64,000 nucleotides of DNA from Thermococcus profundus (GCF_002214585.1 NZ_CP014862.1:1612001-1676000); one strand, 5' to 3'. Positions 8,843 through 19,852 are shown, counted from the stretch's first letter. Notes: generated by a model not told the origin, from the letters alone. A program made the numbers and translations.

Positions 8843-10213
8843 TCAATCCTTAATTGCCTCCTCCAGAAGCCTAATCCCGATCTCAAGGTACTCCTCAGCT
8901 TTCTCCTCGCTCTTCGCCTCACTGAAGACCCTGATTATCGGCTCGGTCCCGCTAGCCCTCACGAGCACCCAGCCGTCCTCGAAGAGTATCTTCGCCCCGT
9001 CGGTGGTGTCTATCTTGTAGCCCCTATTCTCTGCTAGCTGAGCCACCTTGGCGACGATTGCTTTTCTGTCGCCTTCAACGTGCCTCTTCGTCTTGAACTG
9101 ATAGTACTTCGGAAGTTCGTCTATAAGCTCGCTGAACTTCTTTCCGCTCTTCGCGAATATCTCAACTATCTTCGCCGTCGTCATCGCCCCATCCCTGCCG
9201 AGCACGAAGTCCGGGAAGATAACGCCGCCGTTCTCCTCGCCGCCGATGGTGCCGTTGTTCTCTAGGAGAGCCCTGGCAACTATGAGGTCTCCAACCTTAG
9301 TTCTCATGATCTTTGCACCGTTCCTCTTGGCTATATCGTCGAGCAGGTTCGAGGTCGCTATTGTCGTAACCAAAAGCCCTCCACCTTTCTCCCTCAGCAC
9401 GGCATCCGCAACGAGGGCGAACGTCTTATCGCCCTGGATGAAGCGGCCGTTCTCGTCGATGAAGACGGCCCTATCGGCGTCTCCGTCCTGGGCAACGCCG
9501 AAGTCGGCTCCGAGGGCCTTAACTATCTCCTTGAACTCCCTCAGATTCTCCTCGTTTGGCTCCGGGTTTCTAGCTGGAAAGTGGCCGTCCGGGTGAGCGT
9601 TTACCGAAACGACCTTGCATCCAAGTTCCCTCAGGAGGTAGGGCAGAGTAAGAGAACCGGCACCGTTCGAGGTGTCCACGACAACGAATGGTTTCCTCTT
9701 CTTTATCGCCTCAACGTTAACCCTGTTTTTTATCGCCTCGATGTAGAGCTTCACTATGTCCTCATTCCTCAACTCACCTATCTCGTCCCACTTTGCCCTG
9801 TAGAAGTCCTCATTGAAAAACAGCTCCTCAACGATTGCTTCCCTCTCCTTCTTCAGCCCCATGCCGTTCGGTTCAAGGAGCTTTATGCCGTTGTATTCCG
9901 GTGGGTTGTGAGAGGCAGTTATAACGGCTCCACCATCAGCGTTGAAGTGGTCGGTCGCCCACTGGATCGCCGGGGTTGGGGCTATTCCAACGTCTATGAC
10001 GTCGCAGCCAGTGCTCAAAAGCCCGCTTATGAGGGCATCCTTCAGCATCTCGCCGCTCACCCTCGTATCTCTGCCGACAACGACGAGCGGTCTCTCCCTG
10101 CCTTCCCTCTTTAGGAGCGTCCCAAAGGCCATGCCGATTTTAAGGGCGAACTCGGGCGTTATCCTCTCGTTCGCTATCCCCCTAACGCCGAAGGTTCCAA
10201 AGAGCTTTCCCAT
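8843..10213 (-). CDS. Phosphomannomutase / phosphoglucomutase family enzyme
   Basis: This 456-residue alpha-D-phosphohexomutase is cytoplasmic. It shows the active-site serine loop ITASHNPPEYNG (Ser101), the Mg-binding AQDGDADRAVF near residue 240, the sugar-binding GGEENGGVIFPD, and the phosphate-binding RASGTEPIIRV near the end. It interconverts hexose 6- and 1-phosphates. Sitting 1 base behind the mannose-1-phosphate guanylyltransferase, it most likely supplies mannose-1-phosphate for GDP-mannose, with phosphoglucomutase activity possible. The start MGKLFGTFGVRG is standard for the family; the extra upstream codons lie inside the intergenic junction. Confidence 0.9.
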   Translation of the reverse strand: MGKLFGTFGVRGIANERITPEFALKIGMAFGTLLKREGRERPLVVVGRDTRVSGEMLKDALISGLLSTGCDVIDVGIAPTPAIQWATDHFNADGGAVITASHNPPEYNGIKLLEPNGMGLKKEREAIVEELFFNEDFYRAKWDEIGELRNEDIVKLYIEAIKNRVNVEAIKKRKPFVVVDTSNGAGSLTLPYLLRELGCKVVSVNAHPDGHFPARNPEPNEENLREFKEIVKALGADFGVAQDGDADRAVFIDENGRFIQGDKTFALVADAVLREKGGGLLVTTIATSNLLDDIAKRNGAKIMRTKVGDLIVARALLENNGTIGGEENGGVIFPDFVLGRDGAMTTAKIVEIFAKSGKKFSELIDELPKYYQFKTKRHVEGDRKAIVAKVAQLAENRGYKIDTTDGAKILFEDGWVLVRASGTEPIIRVFSEAKSEEKAEEYLEIGIRLLEEAIKD

Positions 10214-10214
10214 T

Positions 10215-11609
10215 TTACTCCCTCCCAAAATCATCTTCAAAACGGACTATGTCGTCTTCACCCAAATACTCACCTATCTGAGTCTCGATGACCTCAAGGA
10301 CAACCTTCCCGGGGTTCTCAAGGCGGTGAATGACTCCAGCGGGGATGAAGGTGCTCTCCCCGGGGCGGAGGAGTATCTCCTCGTCTCCAACGACTACCTT
10401 CGCGGTTCCCCTCACAACGACCCAGTGCTCGCTCCTGTGGTAGTGCATCTGGAGCGAGAGCTTTTTACCCGGAAGGACGGTCAGGCGCTTTATCTTGTAG
10501 CGGTCGTTTTCTTCAAGCACTGTGTAGCTCCCCCAGGGCCGGTAGGCAGTCCTGTGAACTATCGCCCTCTCATCGTTCCTCTCCTTGAGCCTCTTATAAA
10601 CCTCCTTAACCCTCTGCCCCTCCCCACGGTGGGCTATAAGGAGGGCATCGTCGGTGTCGATTACGATGAGGTCTTCAACGCCAACGGTGGCGGTAAGCCT
10701 CTCGGCCATGATGAGGTTGTTCCTCGAGTTTATGCCGATGTGGTATGCCCTCTTCCCGCCGATCCTTACCGCGTTCCCGTTCTCGTCCTTCTCGAGGACT
10801 TCGTAGATCGCGTCGAAGCTTCCGAGGTCGTTCCAGTAGACGTTGAGGGGAACGACCGCGGCCTTGTCGGTCTTCTCCATGACGCCGTAGTCGATGCTTA
10901 TGTCAGGGGCCAGCTCGTAGGCCTTCTCTATGTTTTCCTCCTCGAAGGCCCGGAGAACATCTGGAGCATGTCTGGCCACTTCCTCAAGGAAAACCTCCGT
11001 ATCGAGCATGAACATGCCGCTGTTCCAGTAGTAGCCTTCTTCAACGTAGCGTTTGGCCGTCTCCAGGTCGGGCTTCTCCTTGAACTCCGCGACGCGGTAT
11101 CCCAGGAGGGCATCCCCTTCTCTGAGGGCTTCACCGGGCTTTATGTAGCCGTAGCCGGTGTGAGGCCTGGTCGGCTTTATTCCAAACGTTACGAGATGGT
11201 CTCTGGCGAGCCTCTCCGCATTTTTGAACGCCTTCTCGTAGGCTTCTCCAGCATCTATCAGATGGTCGCTCGGAAGGACGGCGACCACGGAATCTCCGAA
11301 GGCGTCCTCAATGCGCCTTATCCCCCAGTATATTGCCGGGAGGGTGTTCCTCCCCCTCGGTTCGAGAAGGATATTTCCCTCGGGGAGTTCCAGGCCGAGT
11401 TCGTGGAGGTCATCTAGAACCCTGAACTTGTACTTCTTATTCGTCACGACGAAGATTTCATCAGGCTTCGAGAACTTAAGAGCCCTCTCAACGGTCTTCT
11501 GGAACAGGCTTCTATCATCGAGGAAGCGGACGAACTGCTTGGGCATCAGCTCCCTGCTGAGCGGCCAGAGCCTCGTTCCCTTCCCACCGGCGAGAATGAG
11601 CGTCTTCAT
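10215..11609 (-). CDS. manC: Mannose-1-phosphate guanylyltransferase / mannose-6-phosphate isomerase
   Basis: The protein has 464 residues. The N-terminal nucleotidyltransferase domain begins MKTLILAGGKGTRLWPLSRE and has AVLPSDHLI and EKPDLETAKRYV. The C-terminal cupin part (from about residue 345) has RPWGSYTVLEE, LQMHYHRSEHWVVVRGTA and IPAGVIHRLEN, as in bifunctional ManC/AlgA enzymes. It makes GDP-mannose from mannose-1-phosphate for glycoprotein and glycolipid sugars. The ATG is preceded by GGTGATCCCC. It forms a tight operon with the mutase downstream. Its promoter lies in the 77-base gap before glkA's 3' end. Confidence 0.93.
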   Translation of the reverse strand: MKTLILAGGKGTRLWPLSRELMPKQFVRFLDDRSLFQKTVERALKFSKPDEIFVVTNKKYKFRVLDDLHELGLELPEGNILLEPRGRNTLPAIYWGIRRIEDAFGDSVVAVLPSDHLIDAGEAYEKAFKNAERLARDHLVTFGIKPTRPHTGYGYIKPGEALREGDALLGYRVAEFKEKPDLETAKRYVEEGYYWNSGMFMLDTEVFLEEVARHAPDVLRAFEEENIEKAYELAPDISIDYGVMEKTDKAAVVPLNVYWNDLGSFDAIYEVLEKDENGNAVRIGGKRAYHIGINSRNNLIMAERLTATVGVEDLIVIDTDDALLIAHRGEGQRVKEVYKRLKERNDERAIVHRTAYRPWGSYTVLEENDRYKIKRLTVLPGKKLSLQMHYHRSEHWVVVRGTAKVVVGDEEILLRPGESTFIPAGVIHRLENPGKVVLEVIETQIGEYLGEDDIVRFEDDFGRE

Positions 11610-11686
11610 GGGGATCACCTTCGTATCCTCTGCCACTACTTTGCCATCTCTGTTTTTAACTTTGGCGAAAATTGTGTAAAAGGAAG

Positions 11687-14250
<2,564 letters not shown>

Positions 14251-14255
14251 ACCCA

Positions 14256-14555
14256 TCACCACATTATCCTCGCCATCTGGGCGTGGGGAACGCCCTCAAC
14301 CCGCAAAATCCGTTTCTCATCCACGTAGCCCAGCTCAACGGCCTTGGAGACGCACCTCTCTCCGGTGAGGTTGGCTATCGTGGCCTCGCTCAGCAACCCC
14401 TCCAGGGCATCTTCCTCAACGAGGTCGCCTTTGTAAAAGCGCTCCTTCACCTCCAGCTTGAGCTCTCCCTCCCGGAAGGTCTTACCCAACAGCTCCTCGT
14501 CACAGGCGGCAACGACGACCTCCCCCTGAACCCGGTAGACCTTGACGTAGATCAT
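14256..14555 (-). CDS. DUF424 family protein
   Basis: This is a 99-residue archaeal protein, starting MIYVKVYRVQGEVVVAACDEELLGKTF and containing LLSEATIANLTGERCVSKAVELGYV, which matches DUF424 as I know it. The function is not established; association with translation genes is usual, and here it precedes nmd3. A strong TATA box GGTTTATAAACG (reverse strand, about 14587-14599) lies upstream, divergent from the Phr promoter. The ATG at 14555 is preferred to the earlier ATG because it follows GTGAGG. Confidence 0.8.
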   Translation of the reverse strand: MIYVKVYRVQGEVVVAACDEELLGKTFREGELKLEVKERFYKGDLVEEDALEGLLSEATIANLTGERCVSKAVELGYVDEKRILRVEGVPHAQMARIMW

Positions 14556-14628
14556 GATCCTCACTCCCCTGAGAGGAGTGGGTGGAACGTTTATAAACCT
14601 GAGTCCAGACCAAAAAACTTAAAGGCAT

Positions 14629-14653
14629 TTTTTCTTACATTAGGTTAGTAAGG
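14629..14653 (+). promoter_or_regulatory. Phr operator in the phr promoter
   Basis: The known Phr site in Pyrococcus is a TTTT..T-x-AC-N5-GT-x-A..AAAA palindrome around the transcription start. Here TTTT-TC-TTAC-ATTAG-GTTA-GT-AAGG is found, matching both inner half-sites exactly and the left outer half; the right outer half is AAGG instead of AAAA. A TATA-like ACTTAAAGG (about 14618) lies upstream, so the operator covers the start site. That is the position from which Phr blocks RNA polymerase recruitment at its own gene. Confidence 0.75.
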
Positions 14654-14669
14654 TGGGGGAGGTGAGATC

Positions 14670-15260
14670 ATGGAATCAGACATGGGAAGGCTCCTCGACA
14701 TACTCGGCAACGAGACGCGGAGGAGGATACTCATCCTTCTCACCAGGAGGCCGTACTACGTGAGCGAACTGAGCCAGGAGCTAGGGGTAGGGCAGAAGGC
14801 CGTCCTCGAACACCTGAAAATCCTGAAGAGCGCGGGTCTCGTGGAGGAGAGAACCGAGAAGATACCCCGCGGCAGGCCCAGGAAGTACTACACCATAAGG
14901 CGGGGCTTCAGGCTGGAGGTAATGCTCACGCCCTACGTCTTCGGAACGGAACTTTACGAGCCCAGGAAAATAAGGGCGGGGGAAGTTTACTCCGAGGCGA
15001 GGGAGCTTATAAAGTCCACCGAGCCAGCGGAGGAAAAGGTTAGAGAGCTCGTTGAGTTCCTTGGGCAGATCGAGGAGAGGCTGAGGGAGATGCTCGAAGC
15101 CAAGAGGGAGCTTGAGGAGGTCAGGCTGATGGTGGAGACCTACATAGAGAACCTCCTCCGGAGGGTGGCACAGGAAAACGAGGAGCTCTTCGACGAGATA
15201 ATGCGTGAGGTAAGCCCGAAACTCCCGAGGAGGATGATCAAAAGCCTCAACGACTTTTAG
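14670..15260 (+). CDS. phr: Phr, heat-shock transcription repressor
   Basis: This is a 196-residue dimeric winged-helix DNA-binding protein. RLLDILGNETRRRILILL, YYVSELSQELGVGQKAVLEHL (recognition helix) and IPRGRPRKYYTI (wing) agree nearly residue for residue with P. furiosus Phr. A long helical dimerisation arm follows at about 118-165 (EERLREMLEAKRELEEVRLMV, a coiled coil). Phr represses heat-shock genes such as the small Hsp, an AAA ATPase and itself at normal temperature. The ATG follows GGGGGAGGTGA. Its own promoter contains a matching operator. Confidence 0.92.
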   Translation: MESDMGRLLDILGNETRRRILILLTRRPYYVSELSQELGVGQKAVLEHLKILKSAGLVEERTEKIPRGRPRKYYTIRRGFRLEVMLTPYVFGTELYEPRKIRAGEVYSEARELIKSTEPAEEKVRELVEFLGQIEERLREMLEAKRELEEVRLMVETYIENLLRRVAQENEELFDEIMREVSPKLPRRMIKSLNDF

Positions 15261-15298
15261 GAACCAAAAAGAGGCAAAAATTGAAGGGAAGGGCTAAT

Positions 15299-15502
15299 TC
15301 AGAGGATCTTGCCCTCTTCCTTCATCCTGACGAGCCTCGTTATGTAGCCGGCGATCCTGTTCCTGATGGTCTTGCTGGTGACGTTGGTGAGCTCCTCGAC
15401 CTTCTTCTTGTTGTGCTCGAAGTCCCTGGTGAACTGGTCAGGGTACCTGTCAAACAGCTCGCGTGCGGTTCTCTTGATGAAAGTCTGCTTAATGTTCCCC
15501 AT
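15299..15502 (-). CDS. rps17e: Small-subunit ribosomal protein S17e (eS17)
   Basis: The 67-residue protein [20 protein letters not shown]...EEGKIL matches archaeal eS17, a 30S protein. [20 protein letters not shown] is its signature second half. The start is set by GGAGGGATCGAT directly upstream; an earlier open stretch up to 15541 has no ribosome binding site. It converges on phr with 38 bases between, and the amidohydrolase gene upstream lies on the same strand 54 bases away. Confidence 0.95.
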   Translation of the reverse strand: MGNIKQTFIKRTARELFDRYPDQFTRDFEHNKKKVEELTNVTSKTIRNRIAGYITRLVRMKEEGKIL

Positions 15503-15556
15503 ATCGATCCCTCCAGTTAGCCTGAACCAAGCCATAGCCAAATCTCAAGGGGCATT

Positions 15557-16804
15557 TTAAAACTTTTCCATGAGGCCCGACCAGTCCAGGCCGAGCTTCA
15601 CGAAGATGCCATTCCTGTAAACGATCTCACCCCCAACGACGACCATCTCAACGTCGCTCCCCCTGGCGGAGTGAACCAGGTGAGAGTAAGGATCCTTCCC
15701 CGGAAGGAACTGGGGCTTCTTAGCATTTATCAGGACCAGGTCGGCGAGATAACCCGATTTTATCAGTCCGGCCTTTATTCCCAGTGCCTTAGCCCCTCCG
15801 ACGGTGGCCCACCTGAAGATGTCCCTCGAACCGATAGGCTCCGCCCCACCTTTCAGAAAGCTCCCCACCAAGGAGGCGGCCCTCATCTCAAGGAACATGT
15901 CCATTATACCAACGGGGTTGGGGGAATCGTTGGCTAGGGCCACGTTTCCGCCGGCGGAGACAAACGGCTCAAGATCCACAGTTCTTCCCTCAAGCCGTAC
16001 GTTGCTGGTCGGGCAGTGAACCAGAGTGGCCCCGCTCATTCCGTACTCCCTCAGCTCTTCCCCTTGAAGGTAGACGCCGTGAACTCCGACCAACCTTCCG
16101 CCGAGGGCGCCGCTCCTTTTGAGATACTCAACGGGACCAAAGCCGTAGCGCTTCCTCAGACTTCTCACTTCTTCCCTGCTCTGGGCAACGTGAATATGGA
16201 TCAGCGCGTTCTTATCCCTCGAAAACTCGGCTATTTCCTCCATCAGCTCAAAAGAAACCGTGTTCGTTGCGTGTGGGGCGAGGGTAGGAGTCACCAGTTC
16301 GCTCCTGCCATCCCACCGCTCGAAGAACCTAAATCCCTCCCCAGGCTCGGCCAGCGGGAAATCGACCAGATCCATTACCGTCTGCCCCACGAAGGCCCTT
16401 ATCCCAACCCTTTCAGCGGCCTTAGCTATCCCGTCAGCGAAGAAATAGTGGTCGTTTATAACGGTGGAGCCGTTTGATAGGGCCTCCGCAGTTCCCAGAA
16501 GGGCCCATCTGCCAACCTCTTCGGCGGTCCATTCCCTTTCCATCGGCCATATTATCTCCTCCAGCCACTTCTCCGTTGGGAGGTCGTCGCCAAGCCCCCT
16601 AAACTTTGCCATTGCCACGTGAGTGTGAGCGTTCACGAGCCCGGGGATGACGAGGTATCCATCTCCCCCGTAGATCCTATCAACTCCGAGAGATCGAAGT
16701 TCGTCCGCGGACAGAACGGCAGAGATCGTCTTCCCATCGACCAGAACCGCATGGTTTCTAAGAACCTTCTCAGCGTCTACAACGGTACCCACTAGGGCGA
16801 ACAT
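15557..16804 (-). CDS. Amidohydrolase, MTA/SAH deaminase-like
   Basis: The 415-residue metal-dependent hydrolase belongs to the chlorohydrolase/AtzB-TrzN clan. The metal site is built from PGLVNAHTHVAMAKFRG (HxH), HIHVAQSREEVRSL, GVHGVYLQGEEL and LANDSPNPVG. Archaeal members with this layout are annotated as 5'-methylthioadenosine / S-adenosylhomocysteine deaminases, but guanine-, cytosine- and other deaminases share the fold, so the substrate is inferred. There is no signal peptide, so it is cytoplasmic. It could share a transcript with S17e downstream. The start is the only good ATG. Confidence 0.8.
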   Translation of the reverse strand: MFALVGTVVDAEKVLRNHAVLVDGKTISAVLSADELRSLGVDRIYGGDGYLVIPGLVNAHTHVAMAKFRGLGDDLPTEKWLEEIIWPMEREWTAEEVGRWALLGTAEALSNGSTVINDHYFFADGIAKAAERVGIRAFVGQTVMDLVDFPLAEPGEGFRFFERWDGRSELVTPTLAPHATNTVSFELMEEIAEFSRDKNALIHIHVAQSREEVRSLRKRYGFGPVEYLKRSGALGGRLVGVHGVYLQGEELREYGMSGATLVHCPTSNVRLEGRTVDLEPFVSAGGNVALANDSPNPVGIMDMFLEMRAASLVGSFLKGGAEPIGSRDIFRWATVGGAKALGIKAGLIKSGYLADLVLINAKKPQFLPGKDPYSHLVHSARGSDVEMVVVGGEIVYRNGIFVKLGLDWSGLMEKF

Positions 16805-16907
16805 TCCAATCCCCTTTGAACATCTGTCGGAACCATACTTAAATTTTCTGCCGAAATGACATGAGAGCGCCCAAAGGGTTTAAATTGGAGAAATTCAAGG
16901 GAGGAGT

Positions 16908-16967
16908 ATGCCGCCGATACTCAGGGTATCAAAGGGAGTAATGGCCCTAGAGATCTGGATGAATTGA
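16908..16967 (+). other. Possible 19-codon upstream ORF before asnS
   Basis: An ATG preceded by GGGAGGAG opens a frame of 19 codons (MPPILRVSKGVMALEIWMN) that stops 71 bases before the asnS start. A TATA-like GGTTTAAATTGG lies near 16878-16889, at the right distance to start a transcript just ahead of it. A second TATA box (GTTATAAACTC, about 16999-17009) sits between it and asnS. The last sense codon is an Asn codon. It may be a leader ORF, a truncated gene remnant, or chance. Confidence 0.3.
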
Positions 16968-17038
16968 CGCTTTTCTGTCCAGTTTGGATAATCGCTACCG
17001 TTATAAACTCCCCCTCAAAGCCTCTGGAGGTGGTAAAG

Positions 17039-18334
17039 GTGATTGATAAGGTTTATTGCGCTGACGTTAAGCCCGATATGGAAGGAAAGAGGGTTAAGCT
17101 GGCTGGATGGGTTTACAGGAAGAGGGAAGTCGGAAAGAAGGTCTTCATCGTCCTCCGCGATTCAAGCGGAATCGTCCAGACGATATTCAAGAAGGAGCTG
17201 AGTGAAAAAGCATACGAAGAGGCGAAGAAGGTCGGGATAGAATCCAGCGTCATAATCGAGGGAACGGTCAGGGCAGATCCACGTGCGCCGACTGGGGTCG
17301 AGGTTCAGGCCGATAAGATTCAGATAATCCAGAACGTAGACTTCTTCCCGATAACAAAGGACGCCAGTGAGGAGTTCCTCCTCGATGTGAGGCACCTCCA
17401 CCTGCACTCCCCAAAGGTCGCGGCGATAATGAAGGTAAAAGGTACGCTCATGCAGGCAGCAAGGGAATGGCTCCTCCAGGATGGCTGGTACGAGGTCTTC
17501 CCGCCGATCCTCGTCACAGGAGCCGTTGAGGGAGGAGCGACGCTCTTCAAGCTCAAGTACTTTGACAAGACTGCCTACCTCAGCCAGTCGGCCCAGCTCT
17601 ACCTTGAGGCGGCTATCTTCGGCCTTGAGAAGGTCTGGTCGCTTACGCCAAGCTTCAGGGCCGAGAAGAGCAGGACGAGGAGACACCTCACCGAGTTCTG
17701 GCACCTCGAGCTCGAGGCCGCGTGGATGGACCTCTGGGACATCATGAAGGTCGAAGAGGAGCTTGTGAGCTACATGGTGCAGAGGGCGCTTGAGCTGAGG
17801 AAGAACGAGATTGAACTCTACCGCAAGGATGATATCAAGACGCTAAAGAACGCGGTTCCGCCCTTCCCAAGGATAAGCTACGACGAGGCTATAGACATAC
17901 TCCAGAGCAAGGGCGTAGATATCGAGTGGGGCGAGGACATGGGGGCAGACGAGGAGAGAATCCTCACCCAGGAGTTTGAGGCCCCGTTCTTCGTCTACGG
18001 CTATCCGAAGGGCATCAAGGCCTTCTACATGAAGGAAGACCCAGAGGACCCGAGGAAGGTCTTAGCGGCCGACATGCTCGCACCGGAAGGATACGGCGAG
18101 GTTATAGGCGGCTCCCAGCGTGAGGACAACTACGACAAGCTCGTGGAAAGGATAATCGAGGAAGGGATGGATCCGAAGAACTACGAGTGGTACCTCGACC
18201 TCAGGAAGTACGGCAGCGTTCCGCACAGCGGCTTCGGTCTCGGCCTTGAAAGGCTCGTCGCCTGGGTGCTCAAGCTCGACCACGTCCGCTGGGCCACCCT
18301 CTTCCCGAGGACGCCGAGCAGGCTCTATCCGTAG
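17039..18334 (+). CDS. asnS: Asparaginyl-tRNA synthetase
   Basis: This 431-residue class IIb synthetase has an N-terminal OB-fold anticodon-binding domain (VKLAGWVYRKREVGKKVFIVLRD), then motif 1, motif 2 (FRAEKSRTRRHLTEFWHLE) and motif 3 (GFGLGLERLVAWVLKL). The sequence tracks P. horikoshii AsnRS rather than AspRS, for instance in EGGATLFKLKYFDKTAYLSQ. It starts with GTG (V-I-D-K), supported by GGAGGTGG six bases upstream and by the Pyrococcus N-terminus; a much longer in-frame extension to 16964 runs through the promoter. The stop codon is followed at once by a 9-bp hairpin. Confidence 0.95.
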   Translation: MIDKVYCADVKPDMEGKRVKLAGWVYRKREVGKKVFIVLRDSSGIVQTIFKKELSEKAYEEAKKVGIESSVIIEGTVRADPRAPTGVEVQADKIQIIQNVDFFPITKDASEEFLLDVRHLHLHSPKVAAIMKVKGTLMQAAREWLLQDGWYEVFPPILVTGAVEGGATLFKLKYFDKTAYLSQSAQLYLEAAIFGLEKVWSLTPSFRAEKSRTRRHLTEFWHLELEAAWMDLWDIMKVEEELVSYMVQRALELRKNEIELYRKDDIKTLKNAVPPFPRISYDEAIDILQSKGVDIEWGEDMGADEERILTQEFEAPFFVYGYPKGIKAFYMKEDPEDPRKVLAADMLAPEGYGEVIGGSQREDNYDKLVERIIEEGMDPKNYEWYLDLRKYGSVPHSGFGLGLERLVAWVLKLDHVRWATLFPRTPSRLYP

Positions 18335-18358
18335 CAACCTTTGCCTGCGCAAAGGTTG
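18335..18358. terminator. 9-bp hairpin directly after asnS, also left end of repeat region
   Basis: CAACCTTTG-CCTGCG-CAAAGGTTG starts at the base after the asnS stop codon. There is no T-run behind it, so factor-independent termination of the usual archaeal type is not obvious. The same CCTGCGC core, followed by a GATCAA(A/G)GTTCGTGG block, recurs inverted just before tRNA-Arg (19263-19345). The hairpin is therefore also a candidate boundary of a repeated element. Confidence 0.4.
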
Positions 18359-18707
18359 ATCAAAGTTCGTGGCTCTCCACGTATTTTTCATTCTTAAAAT
18401 CGTGATTCTATGCGGAGAGCTAATTATATGCCTGGAGCTCCTTGTGACTATTGCATGGGTGGTTTTTCTTTTGACGCCCTTCGGGCGTCAGACATGATGT
18501 AAACCCTCTAATAATGCAAGTTAGCAAAGATCCAGACGCTATATACGCTAAGCTTGTTATCAATCACTTTACACGGCAAATTAAAGAAGAGAGCCACAAC
18601 TTTAACAATCACATTGTAGGGATTTCATTGGATAAAATCTTCACTAAAGAAACTTTGTCCGTGAAGTTTAATTAGAAGATACCTTCTCGTAAGAGTGCTG
18701 GATACAT

Positions 18708-18893
18708 AGTGTGCACTTTTTGGTTATTAACAGGAGGTTTAACTCTAAAAGCAGGCTTTGGGGAGGTTTTCTTTTTTGTTCTGGCATCCGTAGGACGCCT
18801 CGTTGGGAGCAAGCACTCATGAAACTGACTTTTTAAGAGTAAACCTCATGAGAATTAGTATTTTCAAAAAAGCATACTGTTTTCCGCCAGCGC
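18708..18893. repeat. Repeat unit X, copy 1
   Basis: The unit runs from TGTGCACTTTTTGG to TTCCGCCAGCGC. Copy 2 is at 19853-20039 in the same orientation. Shared blocks are TGTGCACT, GGTTTAACT, TTGTTCTGGC, the odd palindrome (GGCATCC-GTA-GGACGCC here), CTTTTTAAGAGTAA, TTTTCA(A/G)AAAAA and TTCCGCCAG. Overall identity is moderate, so the copies are old. One G-C pair of the palindrome has become a wobble in this copy, so the folding potential of the RNA is kept. Confidence 0.6.
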
Positions 18894-19126
18894 TTGCGCA
18901 AGCAAGCTGTTCGGGGTGTGAGGACGTTAGCCCCCCTGTAGTTTAAGAAAAGACGGGGTTGTGGGGCGAAGCCCCACTCCGGGGGTTTGAGAGTACAGGA
19001 AGCTTTTGGAAAAAGCTTCACCAAAAGTTTGTGGTTCTTGAAGTGTTCTGCCTCTCTTGGTGGATTTTCAGTATAAAGGCGCTCTTTTAGAGGGGAATTC
19101 ATTATTCATATCTGGTTCTTATTTGC

Positions 19127-19285
19127 GAGTTTAATTTTTAGATAGACGCCCAAAGGGCGTCAAGATGTGAGAAACTCCTTTTAAAAAAGCTGGCACTCGT
19201 GGGATTCCATCTTAGGAGAGCTTTTTAGAATAAAAATCAATGTAAAAGGGCAATTTTAGAAGGAACCACGAACCTTGATCAAACT
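19127..19285. repeat. Repeat unit Y, copy 1
   Basis: The unit runs from GAGTTTAATTTTTAG to CCTTGATCAAACT. Copy 2 is at 19619-19778 in the same orientation. The last 37 bases are nearly identical between copies (GGCAATTTTAGAAGGAACC, then ACGA.C.TTGATCAAACT). The odd palindrome GACGCCC-AAA-GGGCGTC at 19145-19161 is followed by GAGAAACTC in both copies. A third, partial relative may start at 18462 (GACGCCC-TTC-GGGCGTC). Confidence 0.6.
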
Positions 19286-19350
19286 CAACGGGACTATCGT
19301 CCCGTGCGTTGAAGCTTCGCTTCAACGTCGCGCAGGCGAAGTTTGTTTTC

Positions 19351-19427
<77 letters not shown>

Positions 19428-19449
19428 ATGCAGTTCTGGATATGGGGGC

Positions 19450-19462
19450 GGTTTTATAAGCT
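19450..19462 (-). promoter_or_regulatory. TATA box for tRNA-Arg
   Basis: The reverse strand reads AGCTTATAAAACC, a near-consensus archaeal TATA box, centred about 29 bases before the first base of tRNA-Arg. The mature 5' end is therefore close to the expected transcription start. Confidence 0.75.
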
Positions 19463-19618
19463 TTATCCTAAGTGTCCCCCACGGGGATAATGTGGTAATC
19501 CTTTGGGATACTTAAGTAAGGTTTGTGGCTCCCGCTAAAAGTACCCTTTTCAAAGGATTTTCTTTAGAAACTTGTCTTCTTGCCGTGAATTCCAAATTTT
19601 AACGGGTTTTCTTTTTGT

Positions 19619-19778
19619 GAGTTTGCTTTGTAATCGGCGCCCTTTGGGCGTCAAAGCGAGAGAAACTCTTTTTAAGTAAGCAAGAATTACAAGAATTCAC
19701 TGCTTAATCGCCCCTTGTACAAGTGAAAATCCCTGTAGAATGGCAATTTTAGAAGGAACCACGAGCTTTGATCAAACT
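19619..19778. repeat. Repeat unit Y, copy 2
   Basis: This is the partner of 19127-19285. The odd palindrome here is GGCGCCC-TTT-GGGCGTC (19636-19652), with one wobble-type change that would still pair as RNA. The 3' block GGCAATTTTAGAAGGAACC is identical to copy 1. The middle 60 bases have diverged strongly, so it is the two ends of the unit that are kept. Confidence 0.6.
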
Positions 19779-19852
19779 TTTGCTTGGCAAACAAACTTTG
19801 CATTGCAAAGTTCGATCAAAAAAATGCCCTCCCCGCAAAATGCTAATCATTA

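Larger units (their letters stand above)
18335..19350. repeat. Palindrome-rich non-coding repeat region, copy 1, with inverted ends
   Basis: No gene is recognisable in this 1-kb stretch. Its left end (18344-18376) carries CCTGCGC, then GATCAAAGTTCGTGG; its right end carries the same blocks in reverse order and orientation, CCACGAACCTTGATC at 19266-19280 and GCGCAGG at 19330-19336, separated by an extra hairpin. Between them lie odd palindromes with 7-bp arms and three-base loops at 18473, 18783, 18961 and 19145, and a similar one with 8-bp arms at 19308. Two segments (18708-18893 and 19127-19285) recur in the next gap. The layout resembles a small non-autonomous element that has decayed, but no target duplication is evident. 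Confidence 0.5.

Noticed and set aside
9942-11417. 491-codon open frame antisense to manC and the mutase
   Set aside because: Both genes beneath it are certain and the antisense product has no recognisable domain; long shadow frames are expected at this base composition.
17039-18334. AspRS instead of AsnRS
   Set aside because: The sequence follows Pyrococcus AsnRS block by block; archaeal AspRS is close in fold but differs in these segments.
18833-19102. 89-codon reverse frame inside the repeat region
   Set aside because: Its C-terminal part comes from repeat unit X, and the corresponding frame in the other copy is not conserved apart from a few residues, so it is not protein selection.
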